Shown here piece after piece: positions 24,810 to 33,793 of a DNA stretch of 64,000 nucleotides. Origin of the DNA: DASYLJ01 sp964432595 (GTDB lineage Bacteria; Desulfobacterota; Binatia; DP-6); NCBI GenBank assembly GCA_964432595.1, contig CAYSOF010000005.1, positions 186,001-250,000 on the forward strand, given 5' to 3'. Numbering within the stretch: position 1 is the stretch's first letter; each line of letters begins with the position of its first letter. Position numbers and translations under genes: made by a program. The notes below the pieces were generated by a model that worked only from the letters and a program-made list of their open reading frames with translations, was not told where the DNA came from and searched no databases.

Positions 24810-25918
24810 AGCGCGCTCGTATCCGTTTCGACGCCGAGCAGCACGCGCCCGACCAGCTCGAGCGTCGGCGACGCCACCATCATGTGCTGCGTCGCCACGT
24901 GGACGTCACGGAACGCGCGCTGGAGCGGGTGGTGCGCGTAGATCGCCGTGCCGCCGCCGGCCGTGTACATGCGGTCGGTCGCGGCCGCCGCCGCGGTCGT
25001 CGCATGCGTCGCCGCGAGCCGCAGGCGCGCCCGCAGCGCCACCGGGATCTCGCCGTCGCGGCGCGCCCGCGTCCACGCGTCGCCGAGCACGTCGAGGAGG
25101 AACGCGCGCGCCGACGCCAGCGTCGCCTCGGCCTCGGCCACCTGCGCCTGCACGACGCCGCGCTGCGCGAGCGTCCGGCGCGCGCCGGTCGGCGTCTTGC
25201 CGCCCGCGAGCTCGGTGAGCTCGTCGATGGCGCGGCGGCCGATGCCGAGTGCCACCGCGCCGATGCCGAGCGCGAGCAGCCCGAACAGCGGAAACGCGTA
25301 CAGCGCGCCCGTGGCCACCGGGCGATCGTGGCCGAGCGCCACGGAGCGCCCCGCCGGCACGCGCACGTCGCGCACGGCGATGTCGTGGCTCCCCGTCCCA
25401 CGCAGTCCCGACACGTGCCACGTGTCGATGATCTCGGCCTCCGCGGCCGGGAACAGCAGCAGCCGCGGCCGCGGCGGGCCGTCCTGCACGAATGCCCCGC
25501 CCATCAGCCAGTCGCAGTGCTGGCACCCGCTCGCGAAGCTCCAGCGTCCGGTGAGGCGATACGCGTCGCCGTCGAGCACCGCGCTGCCCATCGGCGCATA
25601 GACGCCGCCCGTGATCGTCGGCCGGCCGTAGATCTCGCGCGCGACGTCGTCGGCGAGGTACGCCGACACCACGCCGCTCGTCGCGCCGATCATCGCGCAC
25701 CATCCGGCGGCGCCGTCCGCATGGGCGACCGCCTCGAGCACCTCGATCAACGCCGCCGGCTCCAGCTCGGCACCGCCCATCGCACGCGGGACACAGGCAC
25801 GGAAGACGCCGGTCTCCGCGAGCGCCACCACCAGCGCCGGCGCCAGCCGTCGCTCCTGCTCCGTACGCGCCGCCGCGTCGCGGAGCGCGGGCGCGATGGC
25901 GCGGACGGCGTCGAGCAT
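24806..25918 (-). CDS. Acyl-CoA-dehydrogenase-fold flavoenzyme (group D monooxygenase-like), 370 aa
   Basis: Residues about 10-110 are the helical N-terminal domain (LAETGVFRACVPRAMGGAEL, typical of HsaA/DszC-type enzymes). The beta domain follows (YRLTGRWSFASGCQHCDWLM, LRGTGSHDIAVRDVRVP). The C-terminal four-helix domain ends with DVHVATQHMMVA. No clear catalytic Glu of beta-oxidation dehydrogenases is seen, and the SGCQHCDW and LRGTGS segments favour a flavin monooxygenase or sulfur/aromatic oxygenase. ATG 25918 follows GAGAG; a TTG at 25936 is a weaker alternative. It lies 55 bases after its TetR gene. Confidence 0.85.
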   Translation of the reverse strand: MLDAVRAIAPALRDAAARTEQERRLAPALVVALAETGVFRACVPRAMGGAELEPAALIEVLEAVAHADGAAGWCAMIGATSGVVSAYLADDVAREIYGRPTITGGVYAPMGSAVLDGDAYRLTGRWSFASGCQHCDWLMGGAFVQDGPPRPRLLLFPAAEAEIIDTWHVSGLRGTGSHDIAVRDVRVPAGRSVALGHDRPVATGALYAFPLFGLLALGIGAVALGIGRRAIDELTELAGGKTPTGARRTLAQRGVVQAQVAEAEATLASARAFLLDVLGDAWTRARRDGEIPVALRARLRLAATHATTAAAAATDRMYTAGGGTAIYAHHPLQRAFRDVHVATQHMMVASPTLELVGRVLLGVETDTSAL

Positions 25919-25973
25919 GCGGGCTCTCGTTACCAACTCTGCGTCGTGCGCGTCCAGCCGGGTCAGGCCGGGT

Positions 25974-26597
25974 TCAGGCCGCGAGGTACGACGTCACCAG
26001 CCGCGTGACCTCGTCGACGTACCGGTCGGCGGCGTCGTCGCCGTCGGCGTGGAGAACGAACCGGTGCGTCAGGTCCTCGACGACGTGCACGACGAGGCGG
26101 GCGGCGAGCCGGCGGTCGCGCACGCGCACCTCGCGCTGCCCCGCGAGGAACCGCTCGACGTCGTCCACCATCCGCCGCTCGACGGCCGCCAGCGTGCGCC
26201 ACACCGGCGCCGGCACGGGCGCCTCCTCGAAGAGCACGCGATGGAGCCGCGGCGCGTGCGCGTGCAACGCGATCATCGCCTGCACGAAGGTCCGCACCTG
26301 CGTGCGCAGCGGCCCGGGCGCGGTCTTCGCGACCAGTGCACGCATCGCGGCCTCGCCCTCGGCGATGTGCCGCTCCATCAGCGCCACGAGGATCGCATCC
26401 TTGTTCGGGAAGTACTCGTACAGCGAGCCGATCGAAACGCCGGCCGCCTCGGCGATCCGATTGGTCGTGCCGGCGGCGTAGCCCCGCGCGGAGAAAACCC
26501 GAGCTGCGGCCTCCAGGATGGCGCGCGTCGTCTCCTGCGCGCGGGCCTGGCGGGGCCGTCGTCGCGGGGCCAGACGTGCGGTCGAGCGTGCGGGCAT
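25974..26597 (-). CDS. TetR family regulator, 207 aa
   Basis: GAGGA before ATG 26597 decides the start. The helix-turn-helix is RAILEAAARVFSARGYAAGT, TNRIAEAAGVSIGSLYEYFPNKDAIL (about residues 25-70), the AcrR-type signature. The C-terminal half has RVLFEEAPVPAPVWRTL. It heads the five-gene minus-strand operon of flavoenzyme, crotonase, ABM and unknown, and is divergent from the methyltransferase at 26654. The repeats at 26611-26640 are candidate operators. Confidence 0.93.
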   Translation of the reverse strand: MPARSTARLAPRRRPRQARAQETTRAILEAAARVFSARGYAAGTTNRIAEAAGVSIGSLYEYFPNKDAILVALMERHIAEGEAAMRALVAKTAPGPLRTQVRTFVQAMIALHAHAPRLHRVLFEEAPVPAPVWRTLAAVERRMVDDVERFLAGQREVRVRDRRLAARLVVHVVEDLTHRFVLHADGDDAADRYVDEVTRLVTSYLAA

Positions 26598-26610
26598 GGG
26601 GTCCTCCCGG

Positions 26611-26640
26611 ATCCGAGTAGCGAATCCGAGCAATTACTCG
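26611..26640. promoter_or_regulatory. Repeat-rich operator region between divergent genes
   Basis: ATCCGAG occurs twice (26611-26617, 26624-26630), and CGAGTA (26614-26619) pairs with TACTCG (26635-26640). The region lies 14 to 43 bases from both start codons (26597 minus, 26654 plus), well placed for a TetR dimer controlling both directions. Confidence 0.45.
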
Positions 26641-26653
26641 CATAACGAAGGGC

Positions 26654-27244
26654 ATGACGTCCATCGCATTGATCGGTTGGCTCGTGTTCGGCCTCCTCGC
26701 CTTCGGGCTGCGCAGCTGGCTCCACTGGCGGCAGACCGGCAGCACCGGATTCCGCGGGCTGTCTGGACGTCCGGGCTCGCTCGAGTGGACCGGCGGCGCG
26801 CTCTTCATCGTCGCCTGCGTCGCCGGACCGGCGGCGCCGTTCGTCGGTCCGCGCTGGGCGCCGTGGCCCGTCGCCGGCACTGCGCTGTTCCTCGTGGGCC
26901 TCGCCGGCACGCTGTGGGCGCAGCTCAGCATGGGCACCTCGTGGCGGATCGGCGTCGACGAGCGCGAGCGCACGGCGCTCGTCACCCGCGGGCCGTTCCG
27001 CTGGGTACGCAACCCGATCTTCACGGCGATGTGCTGCGCGGTGACGGGGCTCGGGCTGCTGGTCCCCAATGCGGCGTCCGTCGTCGCGGTCGCCGCGATG
27101 CTGCTCGCCGTCGAGCTGCACGTGCGGCACGTCGAGGAGCCCTACCTCGTTCGCTCGCACGGCCCGGCGTACCGGCAATGGGCCGCACACACCGGTCGAT
27201 TCCTGCCGCGCATCGGTCGCCTGGATGCCGTCGGCCCGCTATGA
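26654..27244 (+). CDS. Membrane isoprenylcysteine-methyltransferase-like (ICMT/PEMT) protein, 196 aa
   Basis: Four to five hydrophobic segments, and the C-terminal family signature TRGPFRWVRNPIF, RHVEEPYLVRSHGPAYRQW, TGRFLP, which forms the S-adenosylmethionine pocket of ICMT-like enzymes. Bacterial members methylate lipids or unknown small molecules; substrate unknown. It is divergent from a TetR gene and just upstream of selO (7-base gap). Confidence 0.87.
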   Translation: MTSIALIGWLVFGLLAFGLRSWLHWRQTGSTGFRGLSGRPGSLEWTGGALFIVACVAGPAAPFVGPRWAPWPVAGTALFLVGLAGTLWAQLSMGTSWRIGVDERERTALVTRGPFRWVRNPIFTAMCCAVTGLGLLVPNAASVVAVAAMLLAVELHVRHVEEPYLVRSHGPAYRQWAAHTGRFLPRIGRLDAVGPL

Positions 27245-27251
27245 CCGGAGG

Positions 27252-28670
27252 GTGCCCGCCTCGCCGCGCTACCGCCCCGATCCCGTCCACCCCCGGCTCG
27301 GCGAGGCGTTCTACGACGTCGTCGCGGCCGCACGCTTCCCGCGCCACGTCCTTCGCTACCGGAATCAGCGGCAGGCGGCGCGCGTCGGGCTCGACACGCT
27401 CGACGCCGCGGAATGGGAGGCGCACTTCGCGCGCTTCGACCCGTTGCCCGGCAATCTGCCCCGGCCGCTGGCGCTCCGCTACCACGGCCATCAGTTCCGC
27501 GCGTACAACCCCGACCTGGGCGACGGCCGCGGCTTCCTCTTCGCGCAGCTGCGCGACGCCGAGGACGGCCGGCTGCTCGATCTCGCGACGAAGGGCAGCG
27601 GGCAGACGCCGTGGTCCCGCGGGGGCGACGGGCGGCTCACGCTGAAGGGCGGCGTCCGTGAGGTGCTCGCGACGGCGATGCTCGACGCGCTCGGCGTACC
27701 GACGTCGCACTCGTTCAGCCTGTTCGAGACCGGCGAGTCGCTGCAGCGGAACGACGAGCCGTCGCCGACACGCTCGTCGGTGCTCGTGCGGCTCGGGCAC
27801 TCGCACGTCCGCTTCGGCACGTTCCAGCGGCTGTTCCACCACGGCGACGTGGCATCGACACGACGGCTCGTCGAGGTCGTCGTCGAGCACTACCTGCCGG
27901 AGGCGGCGGGCGCCGCGGACCTGCCCGTGGCGCTGCTCGGCGCGGTGACGGCGCGTAGCGCACGGCTCTGCGCCGCGTGGATGGCGGCGGGCTTCGTCCA
28001 CGGCGTCCTCAACACCGACAACATGAACGTCACCGGCGAGAGCTTCGACTACGGTCCGTACCGCTTCCTGCCGACGTTCGATCCCGGCTTCACCGCCGCG
28101 TACTTCGACGCCGGCGGGCTCTACGCGTACGGCCGCCAGCCGGCGACCGTGCAGTGGAACCTCGAGCGTCTCGCCGACACGCTGACGCCGCTCGCGTCGC
28201 AGGCCGCGCTGTCGCCGGCGCTCGCCGGCTATGCCGCCGCGTTCCGCGAAGCGTTCAACCACGCGATCCTGACGCGGATCGGGCTGGCCCCCGTGGGGCT
28301 GGAAGAGGACACTGCGTTCGTCGCGGCGGTACTGGCCTTCCTGCGCGAGAGCCAGGTGGGCGTCGACCGCTTCTTCTTCGACTGGTACGGCGGCGCCGCC
28401 AGCGCGCGCCGGGCCACGTCGGGTCCGGCGGCCCGGGAGTGGACCGGCCCGCGCTTCGATGCCGTCCTGGCGCAGCTCGAGGCGCGGACGCCGACGCACC
28501 CGGAGCGGCTCGCCCTGCCCTACTTCCAGCGCGACGCGCCCTGCGCGCTGCTCATCGACGAGATCGAGGCGCTGTGGAGCGCCATCGCGGAGCGCGACGA
28601 CTGGGCGCCCTTCGAGGCGAAGCTCACCGCCGTGGACGAGCTGCGCGGCGCGAGTGACCCGCTCGTCTGA
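27252..28670 (+). CDS. selO: SelO (YdiU) pseudokinase-fold protein AMPylase, 472 aa
   Basis: SelO transfers AMP from ATP to protein Ser/Thr/Tyr residues and is linked to redox stress. Landmarks: YHGHQFRAYNPDLGDGRG, TKGSGQTPWSRGGDGRLTLK (nucleotide Lys), HGVLNTDNMNVTGESFDYGP (metal-binding Asn and Asp) and QWNLERLADTL. The length is close to E. coli SelO (478), but the C-terminus ends ASDPLV without the CxxC/CxxU tail often seen. GTG 27252 is used, although GGAG is only one base away; ATG 27225, overlapping the previous gene, is the alternative. Confidence 0.93.
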   Translation: MPASPRYRPDPVHPRLGEAFYDVVAAARFPRHVLRYRNQRQAARVGLDTLDAAEWEAHFARFDPLPGNLPRPLALRYHGHQFRAYNPDLGDGRGFLFAQLRDAEDGRLLDLATKGSGQTPWSRGGDGRLTLKGGVREVLATAMLDALGVPTSHSFSLFETGESLQRNDEPSPTRSSVLVRLGHSHVRFGTFQRLFHHGDVASTRRLVEVVVEHYLPEAAGAADLPVALLGAVTARSARLCAAWMAAGFVHGVLNTDNMNVTGESFDYGPYRFLPTFDPGFTAAYFDAGGLYAYGRQPATVQWNLERLADTLTPLASQAALSPALAGYAAAFREAFNHAILTRIGLAPVGLEEDTAFVAAVLAFLRESQVGVDRFFFDWYGGAASARRATSGPAAREWTGPRFDAVLAQLEARTPTHPERLALPYFQRDAPCALLIDEIEALWSAIAERDDWAPFEAKLTAVDELRGASDPLV

Positions 28671-28674
28671 CGCG

Positions 28675-29295
28675 TCACTCGCCGAGGCGGGCGAGCGAGC
28701 GCTCGAGGTTCGCGCGCGCCTGCGCCTCGCACCGCTCCCGCATCGACGGGGTCGAGTAGATCGACGACCGGTCGAGGAGGCCGCGCAGGATCGTGGTGCG
28801 CGCTTCCCGGAACGCGTCGTCCGGCACCCAGCCGTACTCCCTGCGCACCTGCGCCTCGTACTCGTCGAACCGTGCGACGGGCGCGCCGAGGATCCACAGG
28901 TCGACGTCGACCAGGACCCGCGCGTCCGGGCTCGCCGGCACCGCCTCGTGCTTGGTCGCGAGAACCAGGTCGCGGATGCGCGCCGCCGCCGCCACCGACG
29001 CGACGGCCCGGACGGCGTGCTCCGCCCACTGGGCGCTGCGGTCCTCGCTGTCGTACCGCTGCGTGTCGTAGATCGCGTCGTGGAACCACAGCGCGATCTC
29101 GACCTCCCCCGGGCGCTCGCAGGCGCCGCGCAGATCGGCCAGCTGCGCGAAGCACTCCCGGAGGTGCACCGTCGTGTGGTACGCGCGGTGCGACTCGGCG
29201 TAGCGCCGCGTCAGCTCGTCGAGGAGGCCTGGAGGCGGCATGACGCCCAGGTCGGTCCAGGCCGCCTGCCAGCGCGCCGCGAAGTCGTCACCCAT
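28675..29295 (-). CDS. HD-domain metal-dependent phosphohydrolase-like protein, 206 aa
   Basis: The protein matches the small 'predicted HD phosphohydrolase' group: YHTTVHLREC, LWFHDAIYD (HD pair), TKHE and DVDLWILG (later Asp), the ordered metal ligands H...HD...D. Its substrate is unknown. ATG 29295 is preferred over GTG 29310. It is convergent with selO (4 bases apart). Confidence 0.85.
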   Translation of the reverse strand: MGDDFAARWQAAWTDLGVMPPPGLLDELTRRYAESHRAYHTTVHLRECFAQLADLRGACERPGEVEIALWFHDAIYDTQRYDSEDRSAQWAEHAVRAVASVAAAARIRDLVLATKHEAVPASPDARVLVDVDLWILGAPVARFDEYEAQVRREYGWVPDDAFREARTTILRGLLDRSSIYSTPSMRERCEAQARANLERSLARLGE

Positions 29296-29435
29296 CGGCC
29301 GTCGATACACGAGGCCGGCGGTGGCGCGCCAACGGGTCGGATGCGCGATCCATCGGCACTACCCGGCCCGAGTGTCCCGAACCGCAAAACGAAAACTCCC
29401 CTACCGCTCGCCGCGGCTTCTGTTATCTTCGCAGC

Positions 29436-29786
29436 ATGCGAACCCTTCGGCCCATCGGGCTTCTGCTGCTCATCGCGCTGGCCGCCGGCTGCTCGCAACG
29501 CGACCTGAACCGCTATCGGCGCACCGAGGATCGCTGGAACGACGACTGGAACCAGCGGCAGTGGGAGAACGACGACTGCCGCAAGGGACGCGGCCGCGTG
29601 AACATGAAGAAGTGGCGGGAGCGCGTCGACGACTTCGAAGAGCGCGGCTACAAGAACAAGAAGAACTTCCAGAACGCGAAGCAGGACCTGCTGAGCGGCC
29701 TCGCCAGCGAGCGCGACCGCGCCTGCCCCTGGGAGCAGCGTCAGATCGACGACATGATGGCCGAGGTCCGCAACCAGCGGTGGTAG
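29436..29786 (+). CDS. Small charged lipoprotein, 116 aa
   Basis: Signal peptide with lipobox LAAGC (Cys about residue 19). The mature part is short and extremely polar (Arg, Asp, Asn, Trp, Gln), with repeated W-x-D/E motifs (EDRWNDDWNQRQWENDD) and no hydrophobic core of normal size. It is probably disordered or helical in the periplasm. No family recognised. TTATCT just upstream could be a -10. Confidence 0.7.
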   Translation: MRTLRPIGLLLLIALAAGCSQRDLNRYRRTEDRWNDDWNQRQWENDDCRKGRGRVNMKKWRERVDDFEERGYKNKKNFQNAKQDLLSGLASERDRACPWEQRQIDDMMAEVRNQRW

Positions 29787-29787
29787 C

Positions 29788-30234
29788 TCAGCGCTCGTCT
29801 TCGACCAGGTCGCGCGCGAGCACCAGCACCTTCGGCGCGCGTTCGACGGCGTCGCCCAGGTCGGCCGCCGTGGCGTCGGGGTCCATGATCGTCGCCAGCA
29901 CGTCGCCCGCCACGGCGGTCACCGCGTCGTGCTCGAGGTTCAGCGCCCCGACCAGGATGCACTTGTCGTGGATGGGCTCGTCGCACACGAGGACGAACAG
30001 CTGGCCGAACCCCGCGAGCAGGTCGACCACCTCCGCGAGCCGCGGCGGCTCCACCGCCGGACCGATCGCGAGCAGCAGGCCCGGCAGCTCGACGCCCGCC
30101 AGCGTATTCGAGCCGAACGTGCCGTCGAGCGGCACGTCCGACTGCTCGAACCGGTCGACGATCTGCTCGTACGACGGCAGCAGGTCGTTGACCTCCACCG
30201 TGTAAGCGAGCCATCGCCGCGGCTTCATCAGCAC
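29788..30234 (-). CDS. Hypothetical protein, 148 aa
   Basis: GTG 30234 follows AGGGGG by six bases; ATG 30228 is in frame. Alternating hydrophobic segments (LLLAIGPAV, LFVLVCDEPIHDKCILVG, KVLVLARDL) indicate a soluble alpha/beta protein, with no recognised motif. It starts ten bases after the stop of the haem exoprotein gene and probably shares its transcript. Convergent with the lipoprotein gene. Confidence 0.62.
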   Translation of the reverse strand: MLMKPRRWLAYTVEVNDLLPSYEQIVDRFEQSDVPLDGTFGSNTLAGVELPGLLLAIGPAVEPPRLAEVVDLLAGFGQLFVLVCDEPIHDKCILVGALNLEHDAVTAVAGDVLATIMDPDATAADLGDAVERAPKVLVLARDLVEDER

Positions 30235-30243
30235 GGGCGCCCC

Positions 30244-31869
30244 CTACTGCGCGCGCGTCACCGACCAGAGGAAATCGAGCTTCAGGTTGCCCGTGAAGAT
30301 CGCAGGATCGTCCGGCGAGACGAACCCGTTCGCCTGGTAGTTGGTGCTGAAGTTCGGCCACGCCGCGAGCCGGTGGCACGTCATGCAGTTCGACTGTACG
30401 CCGTCGAGCCCGGGCAGCCCAGTCTCGAGATACGGGTTGAAGCAGACGTCGGGCGTCCCGGTCTCGCTCTCGGGCGGGCCGTTCATCGTCCATGCGGTGC
30501 ACATCGCGTAGTTGCGGAACTCGCGCTTCACCGCCGGAATCCGGAAGTCGCCGTCGGGCGACGCGTTCGGCGTCGGCGTCCACCAGAACGTCTGCCACGT
30601 CCAGCGCGGCAGCTCCTTGCTGGTGACGTGCATCGCGACGAGCACGGCATAGTCGCCCGGATCGACCGTGACGCCGGCGATCGACGAGTCGGACGCCATG
30701 TCGGCGATCTCGTCGGCGGTCAGCGCGAACGCGTAGAAGCGCTCGAGCGGCACGACGTCGCACTGGGTCGCGGCGCCGTTGCAGGTGCACGGCGTCGGCG
30801 ACGCGGGCGCATCGACGCCGGGGGGGACCACCGCCACGCACTGGGTCCACGTGTCGGGCGTCGGGTTGGTGAGATTCGTGCTCGCCGTCGGACCGGCCCA
30901 GTACGGGAAGATCGTCACGCTCGCGCGCTCGACGACCTGGAACACGGGCTTCAGCGCGATGGCCGGGCGCGGGAACACGTCGATCTCACGGGCGCCGATG
31001 GGCACCTCCGGCCCGAGGCTCGCATTCAGCGCATCGAGCGCCGACGCCTGGTTGTAGTTGCGTGCGCAGACGTGCTCCACGACCTCGCGGTTGAACCTGT
31101 TGAAGCCCGTCACCTGCTCGTTCGGCAGGCCGCCGCCGTGGGCGAACTGGCTCGGGCGCTCGAACTCCCGGTCGTAGCCGCGCTTCAGCACGTCCTCGCA
31201 CGCGTAGGCGCGTGGATCGTACAGCTCGGCGCCGGAGTACCACGTCTCGAACACGGGCAGGCGCTTGCCGTTGAAGCGCTCGGGCGTGCGCGCGGTGAGA
31301 CCGGCCCAGATGCGCCATGCATGCTCGCGGATCGCGCGGCGATCGCCGGCGGCGACGATGTCGGCGAGCGCGCCGGCGTCGGCCGGCACGCGGAAGCGCG
31401 CCGGGATCGGCCGGTACCGGATTTCCGGCACCGCGCTGAAACGGAACGCATCGTTCTGATGCGTCATCGAGCCGTTCACCCGCCCGCGCGCCTTGATGCG
31501 CAGCCGGTTGTGGCGCCGGCGCGCATCGAGCTGCAGGTCGACGACGAGCGGCACGCCCGGCGTCGCCGGCATGAAGCCCTCCACCTTGCGGCCGTCGAGC
31601 CGCGCCGCGATCGTGACGTCGGCCGCGGGCGTGACGACGACCCGGCAGGTGTTGATCTTGCCGGCGCAGTCGGCGGCCGTCTGGCAGGCCATGCCGACCA
31701 TGCCGCTCGTGCAGAGGCCGGAGGCGAGATCGCACGCACCCTGGACCGCGCACGCCGGATCGACCGCGACGTCCACCCGCTCGGACGCGGGCGAGGTGAA
31801 GGTGAGGAGCGGACCGCCGACGGCCCAGGCCGGCGCCGAGAGAAGGAGGACGGCGAGGAAGGCGCGCAT
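30244..31869 (-). CDS. Exported single-haem (CxxCH) protein, 541 aa
   Basis: ATG 31869 starts a signal peptide (FLAVLLLSAPAWA). Near the C-terminus QSNCMTCHRLAAWPNF is a c-haem site. The N-terminal region has paired cysteines (CDLASGLC, CQTAADC), and the middle has PFxxYW-like aromatic segments and CTCNGAATQC. It looks like a large periplasmic or outer-surface protein with a single haem, perhaps an electron-transfer partner. No catalytic family recognised. Confidence 0.72.
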   Translation of the reverse strand: MRAFLAVLLLSAPAWAVGGPLLTFTSPASERVDVAVDPACAVQGACDLASGLCTSGMVGMACQTAADCAGKINTCRVVVTPAADVTIAARLDGRKVEGFMPATPGVPLVVDLQLDARRRHNRLRIKARGRVNGSMTHQNDAFRFSAVPEIRYRPIPARFRVPADAGALADIVAAGDRRAIREHAWRIWAGLTARTPERFNGKRLPVFETWYSGAELYDPRAYACEDVLKRGYDREFERPSQFAHGGGLPNEQVTGFNRFNREVVEHVCARNYNQASALDALNASLGPEVPIGAREIDVFPRPAIALKPVFQVVERASVTIFPYWAGPTASTNLTNPTPDTWTQCVAVVPPGVDAPASPTPCTCNGAATQCDVVPLERFYAFALTADEIADMASDSSIAGVTVDPGDYAVLVAMHVTSKELPRWTWQTFWWTPTPNASPDGDFRIPAVKREFRNYAMCTAWTMNGPPESETGTPDVCFNPYLETGLPGLDGVQSNCMTCHRLAAWPNFSTNYQANGFVSPDDPAIFTGNLKLDFLWSVTRAQ

Positions 31870-31962
31870 CGGCGCCGAGCGGAGCAAAGGTCGAGCCAGC
31901 CCGTGCGGGGCGGCCCCGTCGGGCAGTCGTCGGCGGCGGCGAGTCAGCCGCCTGGCACCGGG

Positions 31963-33735
31963 TCAGTCTGCCGACGTGCCGCCGTACATCCGCTCGATCG
32001 CGGCCGCGTACTTCGTCGCGATCGGCTTCCGCTTGAGCTTCATCGTCGGCGTCAGCTCGTCGCCGCCCGCCGGCCAGTCGCCGGTGACGACGTGGAACTT
32101 CTTGATCTGCTCGACGCGTGCGAGCCGCTGGTTCGCCTTCTCGACGTCCGCCTGCACCGCCGCGACGACGCTCGGCTCCGCCGCCAGCTGCTCGAGCGTG
32201 CGCCCCTCGAGGCCGTTCTGCGCCGCCCATACCGGCGCGAAGTCCGCGTCGAGTACGATCAGCGCCGTGTTGTACGGGCGCGCGTCGCCGATGACGCAGC
32301 ACTGGCCGATCAGCGAGCTGCCGCCCTTCAGCGTCCCCTCGATGTTCGCCGGCGACATGTTCTTGCCGGCGGAGTTGATGATCAGCTCCTTCTTGCGGTC
32401 GACGATGCGGAGGTAGCCGTCGGCGTCGATCTCGCCGACGTCGCCGGTCGCGAGCCAGCCGTCGGGCGACAGCACCTCGGCCGTCTTCTCCGGCAGGTTC
32501 CGATAGCCCGCCATGACGACCTCGCCGCGGATGAAGACCTCCCCGTCCTCCCCGAGCTTGATCTCGATCCCGGAGACGGCCGGCCCGACCGTACCGAGCT
32601 TGATGCGTCCCGGCGGATTCGTCGTGCCCGCGCCGCACGTCTCCGACATGCCCCAGAGCTCGGCGAGCGGGATGCCGATCGCGTGGAAGAACTCGAGCAC
32701 GTCGCGCGGCGTCGGCGCGGCACCGACGTTGACGGCCACCGCCTGATCGAGCCCGAGCATCGTGCGCAGCATGCCGAAGAGCGCGGCGTCGGCGGCGGCG
32801 ACCTGCTCGGCGAGCGCCGGCGGCACCGGCTGCCCGGCCTGCTCGAGCTGCACCTTCCGCACGCCCGCGGCCAACGCCGCCTGCGCGCGCGTCTTCTGCT
32901 CGTCGGGCAGGCCGGCCAGACGCGCCTCGAGCCCCGCCTTGATCTTCTCCCAGATCCGGGGGACGGCGAAGAACCAGTTCGGCCGCACCTGCGGGAGCAG
33001 CGACACGACCTCCTTCGCGTTCGGGCAGCACGTCACCGTGAAGCCGAAGACGATGGGCAGGTAGTGATGGGCGGCGCGCTCCGCGATGTGCGCGGCGGGC
33101 AACCACGAGATCACCCGCGCGCCTTCGGGAAACGGCAGCATCTTCCGCAGCGCCTCGGAGCTGGCGATCAGGCTGCGATGCCGCAGCTGCACGCCCTTCG
33201 GCGGGCCCGTCGTGCCCGACGTGTAGATGAGCGTCAGGATGTCGTCCGGCCCGACGGCGTCCTTCGCCGCCTCGGCGTCGAAGCCCGGATTCGAGCCCTC
33301 GACCTCGGCGAGCGTCGTCGTACCGCCGTCGCCGTCGAGGACGACGACGTGCTCGATCTTCGGCAGCGTCTTCAACGCCTCGTTGATCGGCCCGAGGAAG
33401 CTCCGCTCGACGATGAGCACGCGCGCGCCCGCGTCGCCGACGACGTAGGCGATCTGCTCGGGCGACAGCGTCTGGTAGATCGAGAACGGCGTCGCGCCGA
33501 GGATCATCACCGCGAGGTCGGCGAGGTTGAACTCGGGGCGGTTGCTCATCATGAGCGCGACCGTGTCGCCCCGTTTCACGCCGAGCTTCGCGAGCCCGCC
33601 CGCGAGCGCGTCGACGCGACGGGACAGCTCGCCCCACGTCAGCGCGACCGAGTCGTCGATGGTGCGGAACGCGACGCGATCGGGGGCGGCGGCGACCGTC
33701 GCGCGGAAGGCTTCGACCATCGTGCGGGCAGGCAT
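31963..33735 (-). CDS. Long-chain acyl-CoA synthetase (AMP-forming), 590 aa
   Basis: The protein activates a fatty or other carboxylic acid with ATP and CoA. AMP-binding motif LIYTSGTTGPPKGVQL, then AELWGMSETCGAGT and the TGDVGEIDADGYLRIVDRKKELI hinge motif, and the C-terminal catalytic Lys region (LTPTMKLKRK). Length and motif order match the FAA1/FadD15 type. It would supply acyl-CoAs for the crotonases in this window. It is divergent from the metallo-hydrolase gene; no ribosome site is clear at ATG 33735. Confidence 0.93.
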   Translation of the reverse strand: MPARTMVEAFRATVAAAPDRVAFRTIDDSVALTWGELSRRVDALAGGLAKLGVKRGDTVALMMSNRPEFNLADLAVMILGATPFSIYQTLSPEQIAYVVGDAGARVLIVERSFLGPINEALKTLPKIEHVVVLDGDGGTTTLAEVEGSNPGFDAEAAKDAVGPDDILTLIYTSGTTGPPKGVQLRHRSLIASSEALRKMLPFPEGARVISWLPAAHIAERAAHHYLPIVFGFTVTCCPNAKEVVSLLPQVRPNWFFAVPRIWEKIKAGLEARLAGLPDEQKTRAQAALAAGVRKVQLEQAGQPVPPALAEQVAAADAALFGMLRTMLGLDQAVAVNVGAAPTPRDVLEFFHAIGIPLAELWGMSETCGAGTTNPPGRIKLGTVGPAVSGIEIKLGEDGEVFIRGEVVMAGYRNLPEKTAEVLSPDGWLATGDVGEIDADGYLRIVDRKKELIINSAGKNMSPANIEGTLKGGSSLIGQCCVIGDARPYNTALIVLDADFAPVWAAQNGLEGRTLEQLAAEPSVVAAVQADVEKANQRLARVEQIKKFHVVTGDWPAGGDELTPTMKLKRKPIATKYAAAIERMYGGTSAD

Positions 33736-33793
33736 GCGCGCTGGCTACCCCAGGTGCTCAACGGGGGGCAAGCCGACGTGCTATGGGCGACCC

